Below are positions 7,044-14,775 of a DNA stretch of 18,512 bases, piece after piece (the first letter of the stretch is position 1; each line of letters opens with the position of its first letter). The notes beneath the pieces were generated by a model. The model worked only from the letters and a program-made list of their open reading frames with translations, had not been told where the DNA came from and ran no database searches. The translations under genes and the position numbers were made by a program. The stretch is from CAYZUE01 sp964481825 (GTDB lineage Archaea; Hydrothermarchaeota; Hydrothermarchaeia; Hydrothermarchaeales; JALUUU01): positions 1 to 18,512 of the forward strand of contig CAYZUE010000021.1 of assembly GCA_964481825.1 (NCBI GenBank). Direction: 5' to 3'.

Positions 7044-7569
7044 CAAAATTACCTCCAAACTCAGTAGCATTGCTAAGCAAGACTTTAAGTATCATTGCTG
7101 TTTCAAATTTAGTTTCTTCATCCACATGTATGTAGACAATGCCTTCATCTGGCTGACCATAAAGAATAACCGTATTCCAATCAGCTTCAATTATACAAGG
7201 AATTACAGCTAGGTCTTCTTCTCCATCAACAATAATTGTAGTATTATTTCCATCTAAAGCCTCATGAATTTTATCCCAAAGGTCAATAGTTATACTTCCA
7301 GGAGGATTCAAAGCATTTAAAATAATCCCATTTAGTTTAGTTTCTATCATCTGATCTCGTTTTGATTTTAAATCAACTATGGCCAGATTTGGTTTAATAC
7401 CAACTGCTAACATGTTTTTAAGAGTAATATCCCCAACAATGATGAGCTTCTCACCTTTAAGCAAGGATTTTACTTTATTTGCAGGGATTAATCCACTTCC
7501 TGCATAAAGTTCTCCAAAGGGCATTTTAAGTATGCCTCTCAATTCAGGGGGTACTATTAAATCCTTCAT
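7033..7569 (-). CDS. GTP-dependent dephospho-CoA kinase (DUF359 family)
   Basis: 178 residues of the archaeal DUF359 family, shown in Thermococcus to phosphorylate dephospho-CoA using GTP, the last step of coenzyme A synthesis. Features seen: LPPELRGILKMPFGELY-like N-terminus (here VPPELRGILKMPFGELY), VGDITLKNML with D47, IVDLKSKRDQ with D66, NPPGSIT, VDGEEDLAVIPCI with an acidic cluster at D115-D119, and YGQPDEGIVYIHV. Acidic residues at these places are the catalytic and metal-binding ones in the characterised enzyme. It overlaps spt4 upstream (ATGA) and eS24 downstream by 11 nt. The position between Spt4 and eS24 is conserved in many euryarchaea, which supports the call. Confidence 0.93.
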   Translation of the reverse strand: MKDLIVPPELRGILKMPFGELYAGSGLIPANKVKSLLKGEKLIIVGDITLKNMLAVGIKPNLAIVDLKSKRDQMIETKLNGIILNALNPPGSITIDLWDKIHEALDGNNTTIIVDGEEDLAVIPCIIEADWNTVILYGQPDEGIVYIHVDEETKFETAMILKVLLSNATEFGGNFDEN

Positions 7570-7748
7570 TTTACCCTCAAAGCAAATTTACCTGTAGAGT
7601 CAATTTTTAATTTACGTGATACCTCTGAATTTTCTGTATCAATTATACAAACATAGCCTAACCAGTCAGTAGAAGTGGGAGATTTGCAATTAATACAAAC
7701 ATCGAGTTTTGTTATCCTTTTACACTCTTTACATGCTCTTTCTTTCAT
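7566..7748 (-). CDS. spt4: Transcription elongation factor Spt4 (RpoE'')
   Basis: 60 residues with two zinc-binding CxxC pairs, C6/C9 (CKEC) and C18/C21 (CINC), then PTSTDWLGYVCIID and a strand-rich end. This is the standard archaeal Spt4, which pairs with Spt5 to form the processivity clamp on RNA polymerase. It follows rpo7 as in most archaea, but a 48-bp gap with a good TATA-like element separates them, so it may also have its own start. The stop overlaps the next gene's ATG (ATGA). Confidence 0.95.
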   Translation of the reverse strand: MKERACKECKRITKLDVCINCKSPTSTDWLGYVCIIDTENSEVSRKLKIDSTGKFALRVK

Positions 7749-7767
7749 TTTACACCAGGAAATGTTT

Positions 7768-7780
7768 ATTTAAATATATT
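7768..7780 (-). promoter_or_regulatory. Possible internal TATA box before spt4
   Basis: On the minus strand this reads AATATATTTAAAT, centred about 26 bp before the spt4 ATG at 7748. That spacing would place the transcription start at or next to the ATG, giving a leaderless message. Only a weak GGTG precedes the ATG, unlike the strong SD sites elsewhere in the operon. Confidence 0.45.
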
Positions 7781-7796
7781 GAGACATGATTATTGA

Positions 7797-8423
7797 TCAT
7801 TTTTTATCTGATTTATTCCTATTCCCATTCTCACTCTTATTCTTATTCTTATTTTTTTGTTCTTCCAGCCACTCGTCCTTTCCTAAACCTGGCTGTCTCA
7901 TAGTTAGATTTATCTTACTATCCTTGGACTTATCAGGATTTAAACTAACTGCCACAACTCTAGCTCTAATTCTATCACCAACTTCTAAAGCTTTATTAGA
8001 CGTTTTACCTAACAAGGCACCTCTCTTACCATCATAAACTATATAGTCATCAGTAATTTGCGATACATGGATTAATCCATCTAAAGGTCCAAAACGAACA
8101 AACGCTCCAAACTCAACTATTTCAATAACCTCGCCGTCTAAGACTTCCTGAAGCTCGGGTTTAAATGTCAAAGTTTCAAATGCTGTTTTATGATAAGCTG
8201 CACCATCACCTGGGATTACTGATCCATCACTAATATCAATGACCTTAGTTATGGCTAGGATAACCCCTATATCTTTGTCTAAACGACCTTCGTAACTTCC
8301 CTCTTGTCTATCTTGGTATTCATAACCTGATTTAAGAATGTCCATTATTACTTCTTCCAAAGGTTCGTTAAATCTCTCTGGCGGAACTCTGATTAAATCT
8401 TCTAAAATAACTGTTCTAAATAT
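7797..8423 (-). CDS. rpo7: RNA polymerase subunit Rpo7 (RpoE'), apparent ATA start
   Basis: 208 residues if started at the ATA codon at 8423. Rpo7 pairs with Rpo4 to form the stalk of archaeal RNA polymerase, needed for open-complex formation and RNA binding. The tip domain holds FRTVILEDLIRVPPERF (from residue 2) and EGRLDKDIGVILAI. The S1/OB domain begins near VLDGEVIEIVEFGAFVRFGPLDGLIHVSQITDDY, and NLTMRQPGLGKDEWL follows. No ATG, GTG or TTG is in frame before TTG 8360, and starting there would delete about 21 conserved residues. The ATA lies 7 nt after a perfect GGAGG and coincides with Met1 of homologues. The protein ends in an unusual Asn/Lys-rich tail after the family's normal end. Confidence 0.93.
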   Translation of the reverse strand: MFRTVILEDLIRVPPERFNEPLEEVIMDILKSGYEYQDRQEGSYEGRLDKDIGVILAITKVIDISDGSVIPGDGAAYHKTAFETLTFKPELQEVLDGEVIEIVEFGAFVRFGPLDGLIHVSQITDDYIVYDGKRGALLGKTSNKALEVGDRIRARVVAVSLNPDKSKDSKINLTMRQPGLGKDEWLEEQKNKNKNKSENGNRNKSDKK

Positions 8424-8459
8424 TTTTATTCCTCCTTCATTATAATGATGTCTTCTGCG

Positions 8460-8473
8460 TATTTATTAATAAA
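8460..8473 (-). promoter_or_regulatory. Probable TATA box of the rpo7 operon
   Basis: TTTATTAATAAATA on the minus strand, just after the hppA stop. Transcription about 25 bp downstream would start near 8442, leaving a leader of roughly 19 nt that just contains the SD GGAGG (8435-8431) and the ATA start at 8423. This supports a separate promoter after hppA. Confidence 0.5.
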
Positions 8474-8479
8474 GATTTT

Positions 8480-10492
8480 CTATGCAACAATTGCAAACAA
8501 TGGCGCGAAAATTATGGCAATTGTATTCATTGCTTTGATTAAAGGATTAATTGCTGGTCCAGCTGTGTCCTTATAAGGGTCGCCTACAGTATCCCCCACT
8601 ATTGCAGCCTTGTGAGCACTACTCCCCTTACCACCATAATTACCATCCTCAATATATTTTTTAGCGTTGTCCCAAGCTCCACCACCATTAGACATTGTAA
8701 GAGCTAAAAGCAGACCAGAGATTATACAGCCAATCAATAAGCCACCTAGGGCTATTGGGCCTAATATAAATCCTACAAGCAAAGGTGATACTATAGCAAG
8801 CAGACCTGGGATAGTCATCTTTTTAAGAGCTCCAATGGTCACTATATCAACACATCTAGCATAATCTGGATCTGCCTCACCCTCCATAATCCCGGGTATT
8901 TCTCGAAATTGGCGTCTCACTTCTTCTACCACTTGATGAGCCGTAATGCCTACAGCTTCCATAGTAATAGCTGCAAAAAGGAAGGGAATTAAACCACCTA
9001 TCAAAAGCCCCCCAATCACACTTGGACTAGTAAGTAAGAAATCTTCGACTTTGATAGCACCTAAACTGCTAAGCTCTTGCACGTAAGCTGCAAACAAAGC
9101 AAGTGCTGCCAAACCAGCACTTCCAATTGCATAGCCTTTTGTTACAGCTTTAGTGGTGTTTCCTACAGCATCAAGTGCATCCGTAACTTTTCTGGTTTTT
9201 GAATCCAGGTTAGCCATTTCCGCTATACCTCCTGCATTATCGGTAATTGGGCCAAATGAGTCAAGGGCAACAATAATACCTGTAACGGAAAGCATTGCCA
9301 TAGCTGCAATTGCAATACCATATAAACCTGCAAAACTATAGGAACCCAATATACCAGCAACAACAACAAGAACAGGGAGAGTTGTACTTTTATAGCCTAC
9401 TGCTAACCCAGTTATGATATTAGTAGCAGCTCCAGTTTTAGAAGACTTGGCTATACCTAATACGGGAGGATATTTCGTAGATGTATAATATTCTGTTATT
9501 ACTATAAGGGCTATTGTTATGCCCAAGCCTATGAGAGTTGGGATATAAAGATCAAGTACAGAAAAATTTTTGAATCCATCAGAATTTGTCACCATATAAT
9601 CTGTTATAAAATAGAATAGAATAGCAGATACTAAACCTGCAGTAATAGCCCCTTTATAAAGAGTCCTCATTATATCTCCTCCCGTATATCTGACTGAAAA
9701 AATTCCAATTATACTGGCAATAATAGCGGCTGCACCTAAAGCAATAGGATATAAAACAGCTGTTTCACTACCTATGAGAATTGCACCAAGTAGCATCGCC
9801 CCTATAGCTGTAACCGCATAAGTTTCGAATAAATCTGCACCCATTCCGGCACAATCCCCAACATTATCTCCTACGTTATCGGCTATTACTGCGGGATTTC
9901 TTGGATCGTCTTCAGGAATTCCTGCCTCAACTTTGCCTACAAGATCTGCACCGACATCCGCAGCTTTAGTATATATGCCGCCCCCGATCCTAGCAAAAAG
10001 ACTTATTAAACTACCCCCAAATCCGAATCCAACAATTAAAAAGGGATCATTAAAAAAATAATATAAAACAGAAACTCCTAACAAGCCCAATCCAACTACA
10101 GCCATCCCCGTTACCGCACCACCTCTAAACGCGAGAGGGAGGGCTTCTTTTAAACCTCCTTTTCTTGCAGCATTTGCAGTTCTAACATTAGTTCTGACAG
10201 ATATATTCATTCCAATATAGCCAGCTGCAGCGGAGAACACTGCCCCTACAATAAATGAAACACCCGTCTGCCAGTTAATAGCAATAGCTAATATTACTGT
10301 TAAAACAATTGCAAATATTGCAATAGTCTTATACTGTCTATTTAAATACGCCATAGCTCCTTCTCGTATGGCTTCAGAAATCTTTATCATATCCCCAGTC
10401 CCGGACTCATATTTCAACACTCCTCGTATAAGGTAGGCTGAAAATAACAGCGCAATTAAACTTGCTATTATAGCTATAAACACTATTTCCAT
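8480..10492 (-). CDS. hppA: Membrane-bound proton-translocating pyrophosphatase, K+-independent type
   Basis: 670 residues, a strongly hydrophobic multi-span membrane protein; about 16 helices are expected for the family. It couples pyrophosphate hydrolysis to H+ export. The cytoplasmic active-site motifs are intact: DVGADLVGKVE (179-189), DNVGDNVGDCAGMGAD (205-220), TDNAGGIAEM, and GDTVGDPYKDTAGPAINP near 633. In GNTTKAVTKGYAIGSA, K448 and T451 occupy the positions that are Lys and Thr in K+-independent enzymes, where K+-dependent ones have Ala at the first. So this should be the K+-independent H+ pump. The ATG has a GGAG about 8 nt upstream, and the PIN gene ends 12 nt before it, so it ends a translation-gene operon. 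No fusion or truncation is seen. Confidence 0.97.
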   Translation of the reverse strand: MEIVFIAIIASLIALLFSAYLIRGVLKYESGTGDMIKISEAIREGAMAYLNRQYKTIAIFAIVLTVILAIAINWQTGVSFIVGAVFSAAAGYIGMNISVRTNVRTANAARKGGLKEALPLAFRGGAVTGMAVVGLGLLGVSVLYYFFNDPFLIVGFGFGGSLISLFARIGGGIYTKAADVGADLVGKVEAGIPEDDPRNPAVIADNVGDNVGDCAGMGADLFETYAVTAIGAMLLGAILIGSETAVLYPIALGAAAIIASIIGIFSVRYTGGDIMRTLYKGAITAGLVSAILFYFITDYMVTNSDGFKNFSVLDLYIPTLIGLGITIALIVITEYYTSTKYPPVLGIAKSSKTGAATNIITGLAVGYKSTTLPVLVVVAGILGSYSFAGLYGIAIAAMAMLSVTGIIVALDSFGPITDNAGGIAEMANLDSKTRKVTDALDAVGNTTKAVTKGYAIGSAGLAALALFAAYVQELSSLGAIKVEDFLLTSPSVIGGLLIGGLIPFLFAAITMEAVGITAHQVVEEVRRQFREIPGIMEGEADPDYARCVDIVTIGALKKMTIPGLLAIVSPLLVGFILGPIALGGLLIGCIISGLLLALTMSNGGGAWDNAKKYIEDGNYGGKGSSAHKAAIVGDTVGDPYKDTAGPAINPLIKAMNTIAIIFAPLFAIVA

Positions 10493-10504
10493 TTCATATT
10501 CTCC

Positions 10505-10879
10505 TTATCTAAGATACCCGTTTAATTCTAAATACTTCTTTTGTCTTATGTAAATCACAGGCGAACCTTTCTTTTTCAACTTTTTTATTAAAATCTTATC
10601 ATTTGTACAAATTATCGTATTTTTCGATGCAATATTTAGAAGCGCATCATCCACATATTTCTCGGTAGTCGGGATAATTTCTATATCCTCTAATAAGGAT
10701 AGAGCTCCTCGAGCGTTCATATTTTTTATATTCCTAAGTTCAGATATTACTCCATCAGTAACAAACACCTCATATTTAAATTTAAGGATTCGTTCAAGTT
10801 CGCTAAATATATCAATTTGTAATTTAAATGGGGCCAAGATGAAATTCGTGTCTAGAATCACCCTATATGATGATGCCAT
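10505..10879 (-). CDS. PIN-domain RNase-like protein (Fcf1/Utp24-like archaeal family)
   Basis: 124 residues from ATG 10879; a TTG at 10885 would add two residues. A single PIN domain with the acidic metal-binding set: D10 in VILDTNF, E47 in ISEL, D77/D78 in YVDDALL and D94 in CTNDK. PIN domains are Mg/Mn-dependent RNases. The archaeal protein located next to aIF2-gamma resembles eukaryotic Fcf1/Utp24, the nuclease of 18S rRNA processing, more than VapC toxins, and no antitoxin gene is adjacent. A role in rRNA processing is an inference from this family and context. It overlaps the end of aIF2-gamma by 17 nt, and hppA follows after 12 nt. Confidence 0.88.
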   Translation of the reverse strand: MASSYRVILDTNFILAPFKLQIDIFSELERILKFKYEVFVTDGVISELRNIKNMNARGALSLLEDIEIIPTTEKYVDDALLNIASKNTIICTNDKILIKKLKKKGSPVIYIRQKKYLELNGYLR

Positions 10880-12083
10880 AACCAATTAACCGCCACCTTG
10901 CACCTATTCTTCTACTGACAGCAGCTCTAGTACCGTTATCTGCACAAACTGGAAGCTTTAGATTGACAGAAACTTCATCTTCTTTTGTACTAGTAACCAT
11001 GCCAATTGTTGTAGCAGTTCCAATACTTAACATCAGAGGCTCGTTTGTCCTAATGTCATCAACATCTAACTCCTCCTTTGTACCTACTACTCTTTGTAAA
11101 AGATGTACTTTAAAAGTTAAAGCATGGACAACTGGAGGTAGAGTACCTGGTAACCCTAAAATCATACCAGATAATCCATCAGATTTAGCTAAGCTAGGAT
11201 CAAGTTTTGTACCAATTCCAATTAAACCTCCTGGATGTGCCTTTTTTGATTTTTTCTTTCCTATAATAAGTGAAGTGATAACAGTTTTTAGAGGTTTCCA
11301 CAATTCTTGATTCTCTGCTTTAGTTTTTACACCTGGATAAATTTCAACAAGTTGTCCGTCTTTAAGTTGCCCCTCAACTAGACCTCCCCCAACTACACCC
11401 CCTTCCAAATCCTCAGGCAAAGTACCTGGCTTATTAACATCAAAGGATCGTGCAATATACATTTTAGGAGGTTTATCCAGATTCCGTATTACAGATTGAA
11501 CAACTTTCTCTATTTCATGAATAAGAACATCAATATTTGCGTTATGTTGTGCTGCAATAGGGATAATACTTGCATCCTCCGCTATAGTCCCGCTTATAAA
11601 TTTAACAATTTGATCAAAGTGTTCATTAGCTTTTTCTCTTGAAACTAAATCAATTTTATTTTGGACTATTATGATATTCTTTACTCCAGTAATATTAAGA
11701 GCCATTAAATGTTCTTTTGTCTGAGGTTGAGGACATGGTTCATTCGCAGCAATTACCAAAATAGCCCCATCCATCAAGGCTGCTCCACTTAACATGGTCG
11801 CCATCAATGTCTCATGTCCTGGAGAGTCTACGAATGAGATTTCATGAAGAAGGGTGGTACTGGACTTACAATGAATGCATTTTTTTTTCGTCGTAAATGC
11901 AATTGTTCCCTTACACTTGGAACATTTGCGAAATGCACAACTTGCATATCCTAATCTTATACTTATCCCTCGCTTTATCTCTTCGCTATGTCTATCCGTC
12001 CATTCCCCTGATAATGATTGAGTTAAGGTAGTCTTACCATGATCTACATGACCTACCATCCCTATGTTAACCTCTGCCTGCAA
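10863..12083 (-). CDS. eif2g: Translation initiation factor aIF2, gamma subunit
   Basis: 406 residues. The GTPase subunit that carries initiator Met-tRNA to the small ribosomal subunit as part of the alpha-beta-gamma heterotrimer. It shows the P-loop GHVDHGKT (11-18), switch I RGIS (38-41), a zinc knuckle with C54/C57 and C69/C72, DSPGH (86-90) and NKID (142-145), then two beta-barrel domains containing GTLPEDLEGGVVGG and the final ARWRLIGYG. The start codon is TTG at 12083, directly abutting the eS6 stop (TGATTG), with GGAGAGG about 5 nt upstream inside eS6. Homologues start at the same place, so this start is sound. It is the natural follower of eS6 in archaeal genomes. Confidence 0.97.
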   Translation of the reverse strand: MQAEVNIGMVGHVDHGKTTLTQSLSGEWTDRHSEEIKRGISIRLGYASCAFRKCSKCKGTIAFTTKKKCIHCKSSTTLLHEISFVDSPGHETLMATMLSGAALMDGAILVIAANEPCPQPQTKEHLMALNITGVKNIIIVQNKIDLVSREKANEHFDQIVKFISGTIAEDASIIPIAAQHNANIDVLIHEIEKVVQSVIRNLDKPPKMYIARSFDVNKPGTLPEDLEGGVVGGGLVEGQLKDGQLVEIYPGVKTKAENQELWKPLKTVITSLIIGKKKSKKAHPGGLIGIGTKLDPSLAKSDGLSGMILGLPGTLPPVVHALTFKVHLLQRVVGTKEELDVDDIRTNEPLMLSIGTATTIGMVTSTKEDEVSVNLKLPVCADNGTRAAVSRRIGARWRLIGYGIII

Positions 12084-12566
12084 TCAGTCCTCTCCTTTAT
12101 CAACAGTTTTAACTGGTTTTTTCTCTTTATTAGATTCTACCTTAACAGGTGATTTTTTCTCCACCGAAGCTTCCTTCTTAGAAGATACCTCTTCCTTTCC
12201 TAGTAATTCTTCAATGCTTTTCTTTCCATTCTTTACGATTTTTGTATTAACCTGAACAATTTCAGGGGTTATTACATTCCCACGTACCCTCTTTCTCCTG
12301 CGAATACCATGTTCAATAGGATGGTATCCAGGGCCTTTCGATAAAAGTAATCTAGGCCGGACTTTACCTTTTAAATCATGCCGTAGAGGGAATCCATCTT
12401 TATCGCTTCCCCCTGTTATTTTAATTTCATAGCCGTTAAGTCCGAGTGGGGACGCATCTAAAACTTTGTTTATTTTGTGTCCTTGAATAATCTTAGATTT
12501 AATTTCGTCAAGTTCAATGCTGTATGCCTTTCCACTTTTGGGATCCGATATAACTACTTTTTGCAT
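12084..12566 (-). CDS. rps6e: Small-subunit ribosomal protein eS6 with eS24-like tail
   Basis: 160 residues from ATG 12566 (MQKVVISDPKSGKAYSIEL), 1 nt after the aIF5B stop. A GGAGGT lies only 3-4 nt upstream, and a TTG at 12581 is a possible alternative. The eS6 domain covers about residues 1-125, with LDASPLGLNGYEIKITGGSD, GFPLRHDL, RRRKRVRGN and VQVNTKIV as family landmarks. The C-terminus (about 128-151) is the same 24-residue segment found at the unit boundary of the eS24 repeat, running from SSKKEASVEKK through PVKVESN to KEKKP, and then ends VKTVDKGED. Archaeal eS6 usually ends near residue 125-130. The extra tail is encoded by DNA identical to part of eS24 and is therefore not a family feature. 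Confidence 0.96.
   Translation of the reverse strand: MQKVVISDPKSGKAYSIELDEIKSKIIQGHKINKVLDASPLGLNGYEIKITGGSDKDGFPLRHDLKGKVRPRLLLSKGPGYHPIEHGIRRRKRVRGNVITPEIVQVNTKIVKNGKKSIEELLGKEEVSSKKEASVEKKSPVKVESNKEKKPVKTVDKGED
12115..12186 (-). repeat. 72-bp exact copy of the eS24 repeat, inside eS6
   Basis: Bases 12115-12186 are identical, position by position, to 6598-6669 and 6679-6750 in the eS24 gene, in the same strand and reading frame. Identity stops abruptly at both ends. Confidence 0.98.
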
Positions 12567-12567
12567 T

Positions 12568-14340
12568 TTACCTCCTACCAAAGGTTGGATTTTCTTTTCT
12601 TTTAATTTTTTTTAACTCTTCCAAAACTTCCATCTCATCTTGTCCTAGATTTTCTTTATATCTGGATTCAAGATGGATTATCTCTGATTCTAACATATCG
12701 GTATATAAAATGTCTCCTTCATTTATTTGCCTTCCGACTGTGGGACCTTCTACAGCCATCGCCACCTGTTTACCCATATTCGCTTGAGATATGTTCTCAT
12801 TTCTTTCCTGAAGTCCTTTAACTATACCAATTGATTTACCATCTGAATTAATTAATTTTACCTTTGTTTTAATTATGCCCTTTAAGACCTCAATTCCAAT
12901 TATTGCTGGGCGACTAACTCTAAATGTACATCCTGGAAGTACCTCTATTTTCGCGGGTTTGGTTAGATTCTTGAATTCATATTTAAGTTCTTTTTCTTTT
13001 TGTTCTAAAACCCAAAGTTGATAATCGTTTACTAATTTATATATTACATTACTAGTGATAATACAAACACCTGTACTCTTTGATCGTTTATCTGCATCTT
13101 TTAGAGTTTTTACGTTGAAACCTAGAATAACTGCCCTATATTCTGATTCACTTAAGACAGTTTCAGCTTCTATCACATCTCTGCGGGATATATCTCCAAC
13201 TTGGGCAAGTCTGATAGGAATCTCTTCTTGACCAAGCATCTTTACCAGCGCTTCAAGTGATCCCAGAGTATCAGTCTTTATAATAACTCCGACGGTTTTT
13301 GTTTCAATCTTAATATCAGCCAAATCTTTCTCTACTTCTTCTGTAGATTCTTTAATATTTTCAACAACATATATCGATGAGCCAGCTACAGCACCCCCTA
13401 AACTCTTTCCAGAAATTTTTACCCCACTTGAAGCGTGGATATTTTTAACTGAGTTAAATTTTGATTTAGGATCCCGAATCTCGACCATAGGCATTGGTTT
13501 TAGAAGAGATCTGACCTTCGTAAAGATTGGATTGTTCCTTCCTCCAACGACTATTTGATCTCCTGTTTTAATATTTCCATCATAGATAATAACATCGATT
13601 GTGGTTCCATGCCCAACTTCTTCCTTAACCTCTAAGATAATTCCTTTTCCAGGTCTCTCAACAGATATTTCTAATTTGCCTTTCAGAAACTTCTGAGTTA
13701 AACCAATTAATAGCATTAATAATTCAGGCAGGCCTTCACCTGTTTTAGCACTAATAGGTACAATAGCAATCTGTTTCTCAAACTTTTCTATCCTATCGAA
13801 TCTTTCAGCCTCAAAACCTTTTTTGTAAAACAAACCAATAAGTTCGTAGGTTTTTTCGTCAAGTAAACGTTGCACCTCTTTAGCCTGTTTTAAGAAGCTA
13901 TGGGCAAAGGGAAATCCCTGATATATCTGCCAGTTTGGAATTCTATCGATCTTATTTGCAGCTACAAGAAATGGGGTCTTACATCTTTTTAAGATATCTA
14001 ACGCTTCCTCAGTTTGAGGTTGAAAACCTTCGTTTAAATCTATTACTAAGATTGCCAAGTCGCCTAAGGCTCCCCCACGATTTCTAAGTTGAGAAAAGGC
14101 TTCATGACCTGGAGTATCTATGAATAAAAGTCCTGGGATAGTTATATCCACATTAAGTTGACTTAATAGTCCTCCACATAGATTACTTATAGAATTCATT
14201 GGCAATTCAGTAGCACCTATATGCTGGGTTATCCCTCCTGATTCCTTTTCAGCTATTGAAGTACCTCTTAAGTTATCAAGGAGAGTCGTTTTACCATGAT
14301 CAACATGTCCTAAAACTGAGACAATTGGTTGCCTAATCAT
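12568..14340 (-). CDS. infB: Translation initiation factor aIF5B (IF2-like GTPase)
   Basis: 590 residues from ATG 14340. This start is preferred over ATG 14352 because GGAG lies 6 nt before it and MIRQPIVSVLGHVDHGKTTL is the family's usual opening. The universal GTPase promotes subunit joining and stabilises initiator tRNA. It contains the P-loop GHVDHGKT (11-18), GITQHIG switch I, DTPGH (75-79) and NKID (129-132), then domain II, the alpha-beta-alpha domain III (TDTLGSLEALVKML) and a C-terminal barrel (KIEVLPGCTFRVSRPAI, GVEVLKG-like IGIEVLKGIIKTKV). Length is typical of archaeal aIF5B. No intein interrupts the P-loop region, where some archaea carry one. It sits between ndk (21 nt) and eS6. 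Confidence 0.97.
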   Translation of the reverse strand: MIRQPIVSVLGHVDHGKTTLLDNLRGTSIAEKESGGITQHIGATELPMNSISNLCGGLLSQLNVDITIPGLLFIDTPGHEAFSQLRNRGGALGDLAILVIDLNEGFQPQTEEALDILKRCKTPFLVAANKIDRIPNWQIYQGFPFAHSFLKQAKEVQRLLDEKTYELIGLFYKKGFEAERFDRIEKFEKQIAIVPISAKTGEGLPELLMLLIGLTQKFLKGKLEISVERPGKGIILEVKEEVGHGTTIDVIIYDGNIKTGDQIVVGGRNNPIFTKVRSLLKPMPMVEIRDPKSKFNSVKNIHASSGVKISGKSLGGAVAGSSIYVVENIKESTEEVEKDLADIKIETKTVGVIIKTDTLGSLEALVKMLGQEEIPIRLAQVGDISRRDVIEAETVLSESEYRAVILGFNVKTLKDADKRSKSTGVCIITSNVIYKLVNDYQLWVLEQKEKELKYEFKNLTKPAKIEVLPGCTFRVSRPAIIGIEVLKGIIKTKVKLINSDGKSIGIVKGLQERNENISQANMGKQVAMAVEGPTVGRQINEGDILYTDMLESEIIHLESRYKENLGQDEMEVLEELKKIKRKENPTFGRR

Positions 14341-14361
14341 TTTGCTCTCCATAAGAAAGAA

Positions 14362-14775
14362 TTAATAAATTTTACTTGAATTGAAAAAGAGGTCTATTTC
14401 CCTAATAGCTGCTTCAGAAGAGTCAGATGCATGTACTGCGTTTCTACCTACATCAACTCCAAATTTCATTCTAATAGTTCCCTTTGCAGCTTTTGTGGGA
14501 TTTGTATTTCCAACAAGGTCTCTAAGATTTTGTATACAGTCTTGACCCTCTAATATCATTGCAACACTTGGCCCACTAGTTATAAATTCGACTAAATCTT
14601 TAAAGAACGGTTTATTTACGTGTTCCTTGTAATGTTCAGTGGCAAGTTTAGTCTCAACAAGAAGCATTTTAAGAGCAATTATTTTAAAGTTTGACTTTTC
14701 AATAATGTTTATAATTCCTCCTATATTATTCTCAGCAACAGCATCAGGTTTTATCATAAAAAAGGTTTTATCCAT
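14362..14775 (-). CDS. ndk: Nucleoside diphosphate kinase
   Basis: 137 residues. Equilibrates nucleoside di- and triphosphates through a phosphohistidine. The sequence has MIKPDAV at the N-terminus, PFFKDLVEFITSGPSVAMIL in the middle and the active-site histidine H115 in GRNAVHASDS, followed by the usual AIREIDLFF end. The size is slightly below that of typical archaeal enzymes (about 150) but all conserved segments are present. Its ATG shares one base with the eL24 stop (TAATG), so it is translated with the ribosomal genes. It may supply GTP for the GTPases encoded downstream. Confidence 0.97.
   Translation of the reverse strand: MDKTFFMIKPDAVAENNIGGIINIIEKSNFKIIALKMLLVETKLATEHYKEHVNKPFFKDLVEFITSGPSVAMILEGQDCIQNLRDLVGNTNPTKAAKGTIRMKFGVDVGRNAVHASDSSEAAIREIDLFFNSSKIY

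Noticed and set aside
10505..10879. VapC toxin of a toxin-antitoxin pair
   Set aside because: No small antitoxin gene is adjacent. The position after aIF2-gamma and the coupling to translation genes fit a housekeeping Fcf1-like PIN protein.
12568..14340. Intein in the aIF5B P-loop
   Set aside because: The GTPase domain is continuous, with normal spacing from the P-loop to NKID.
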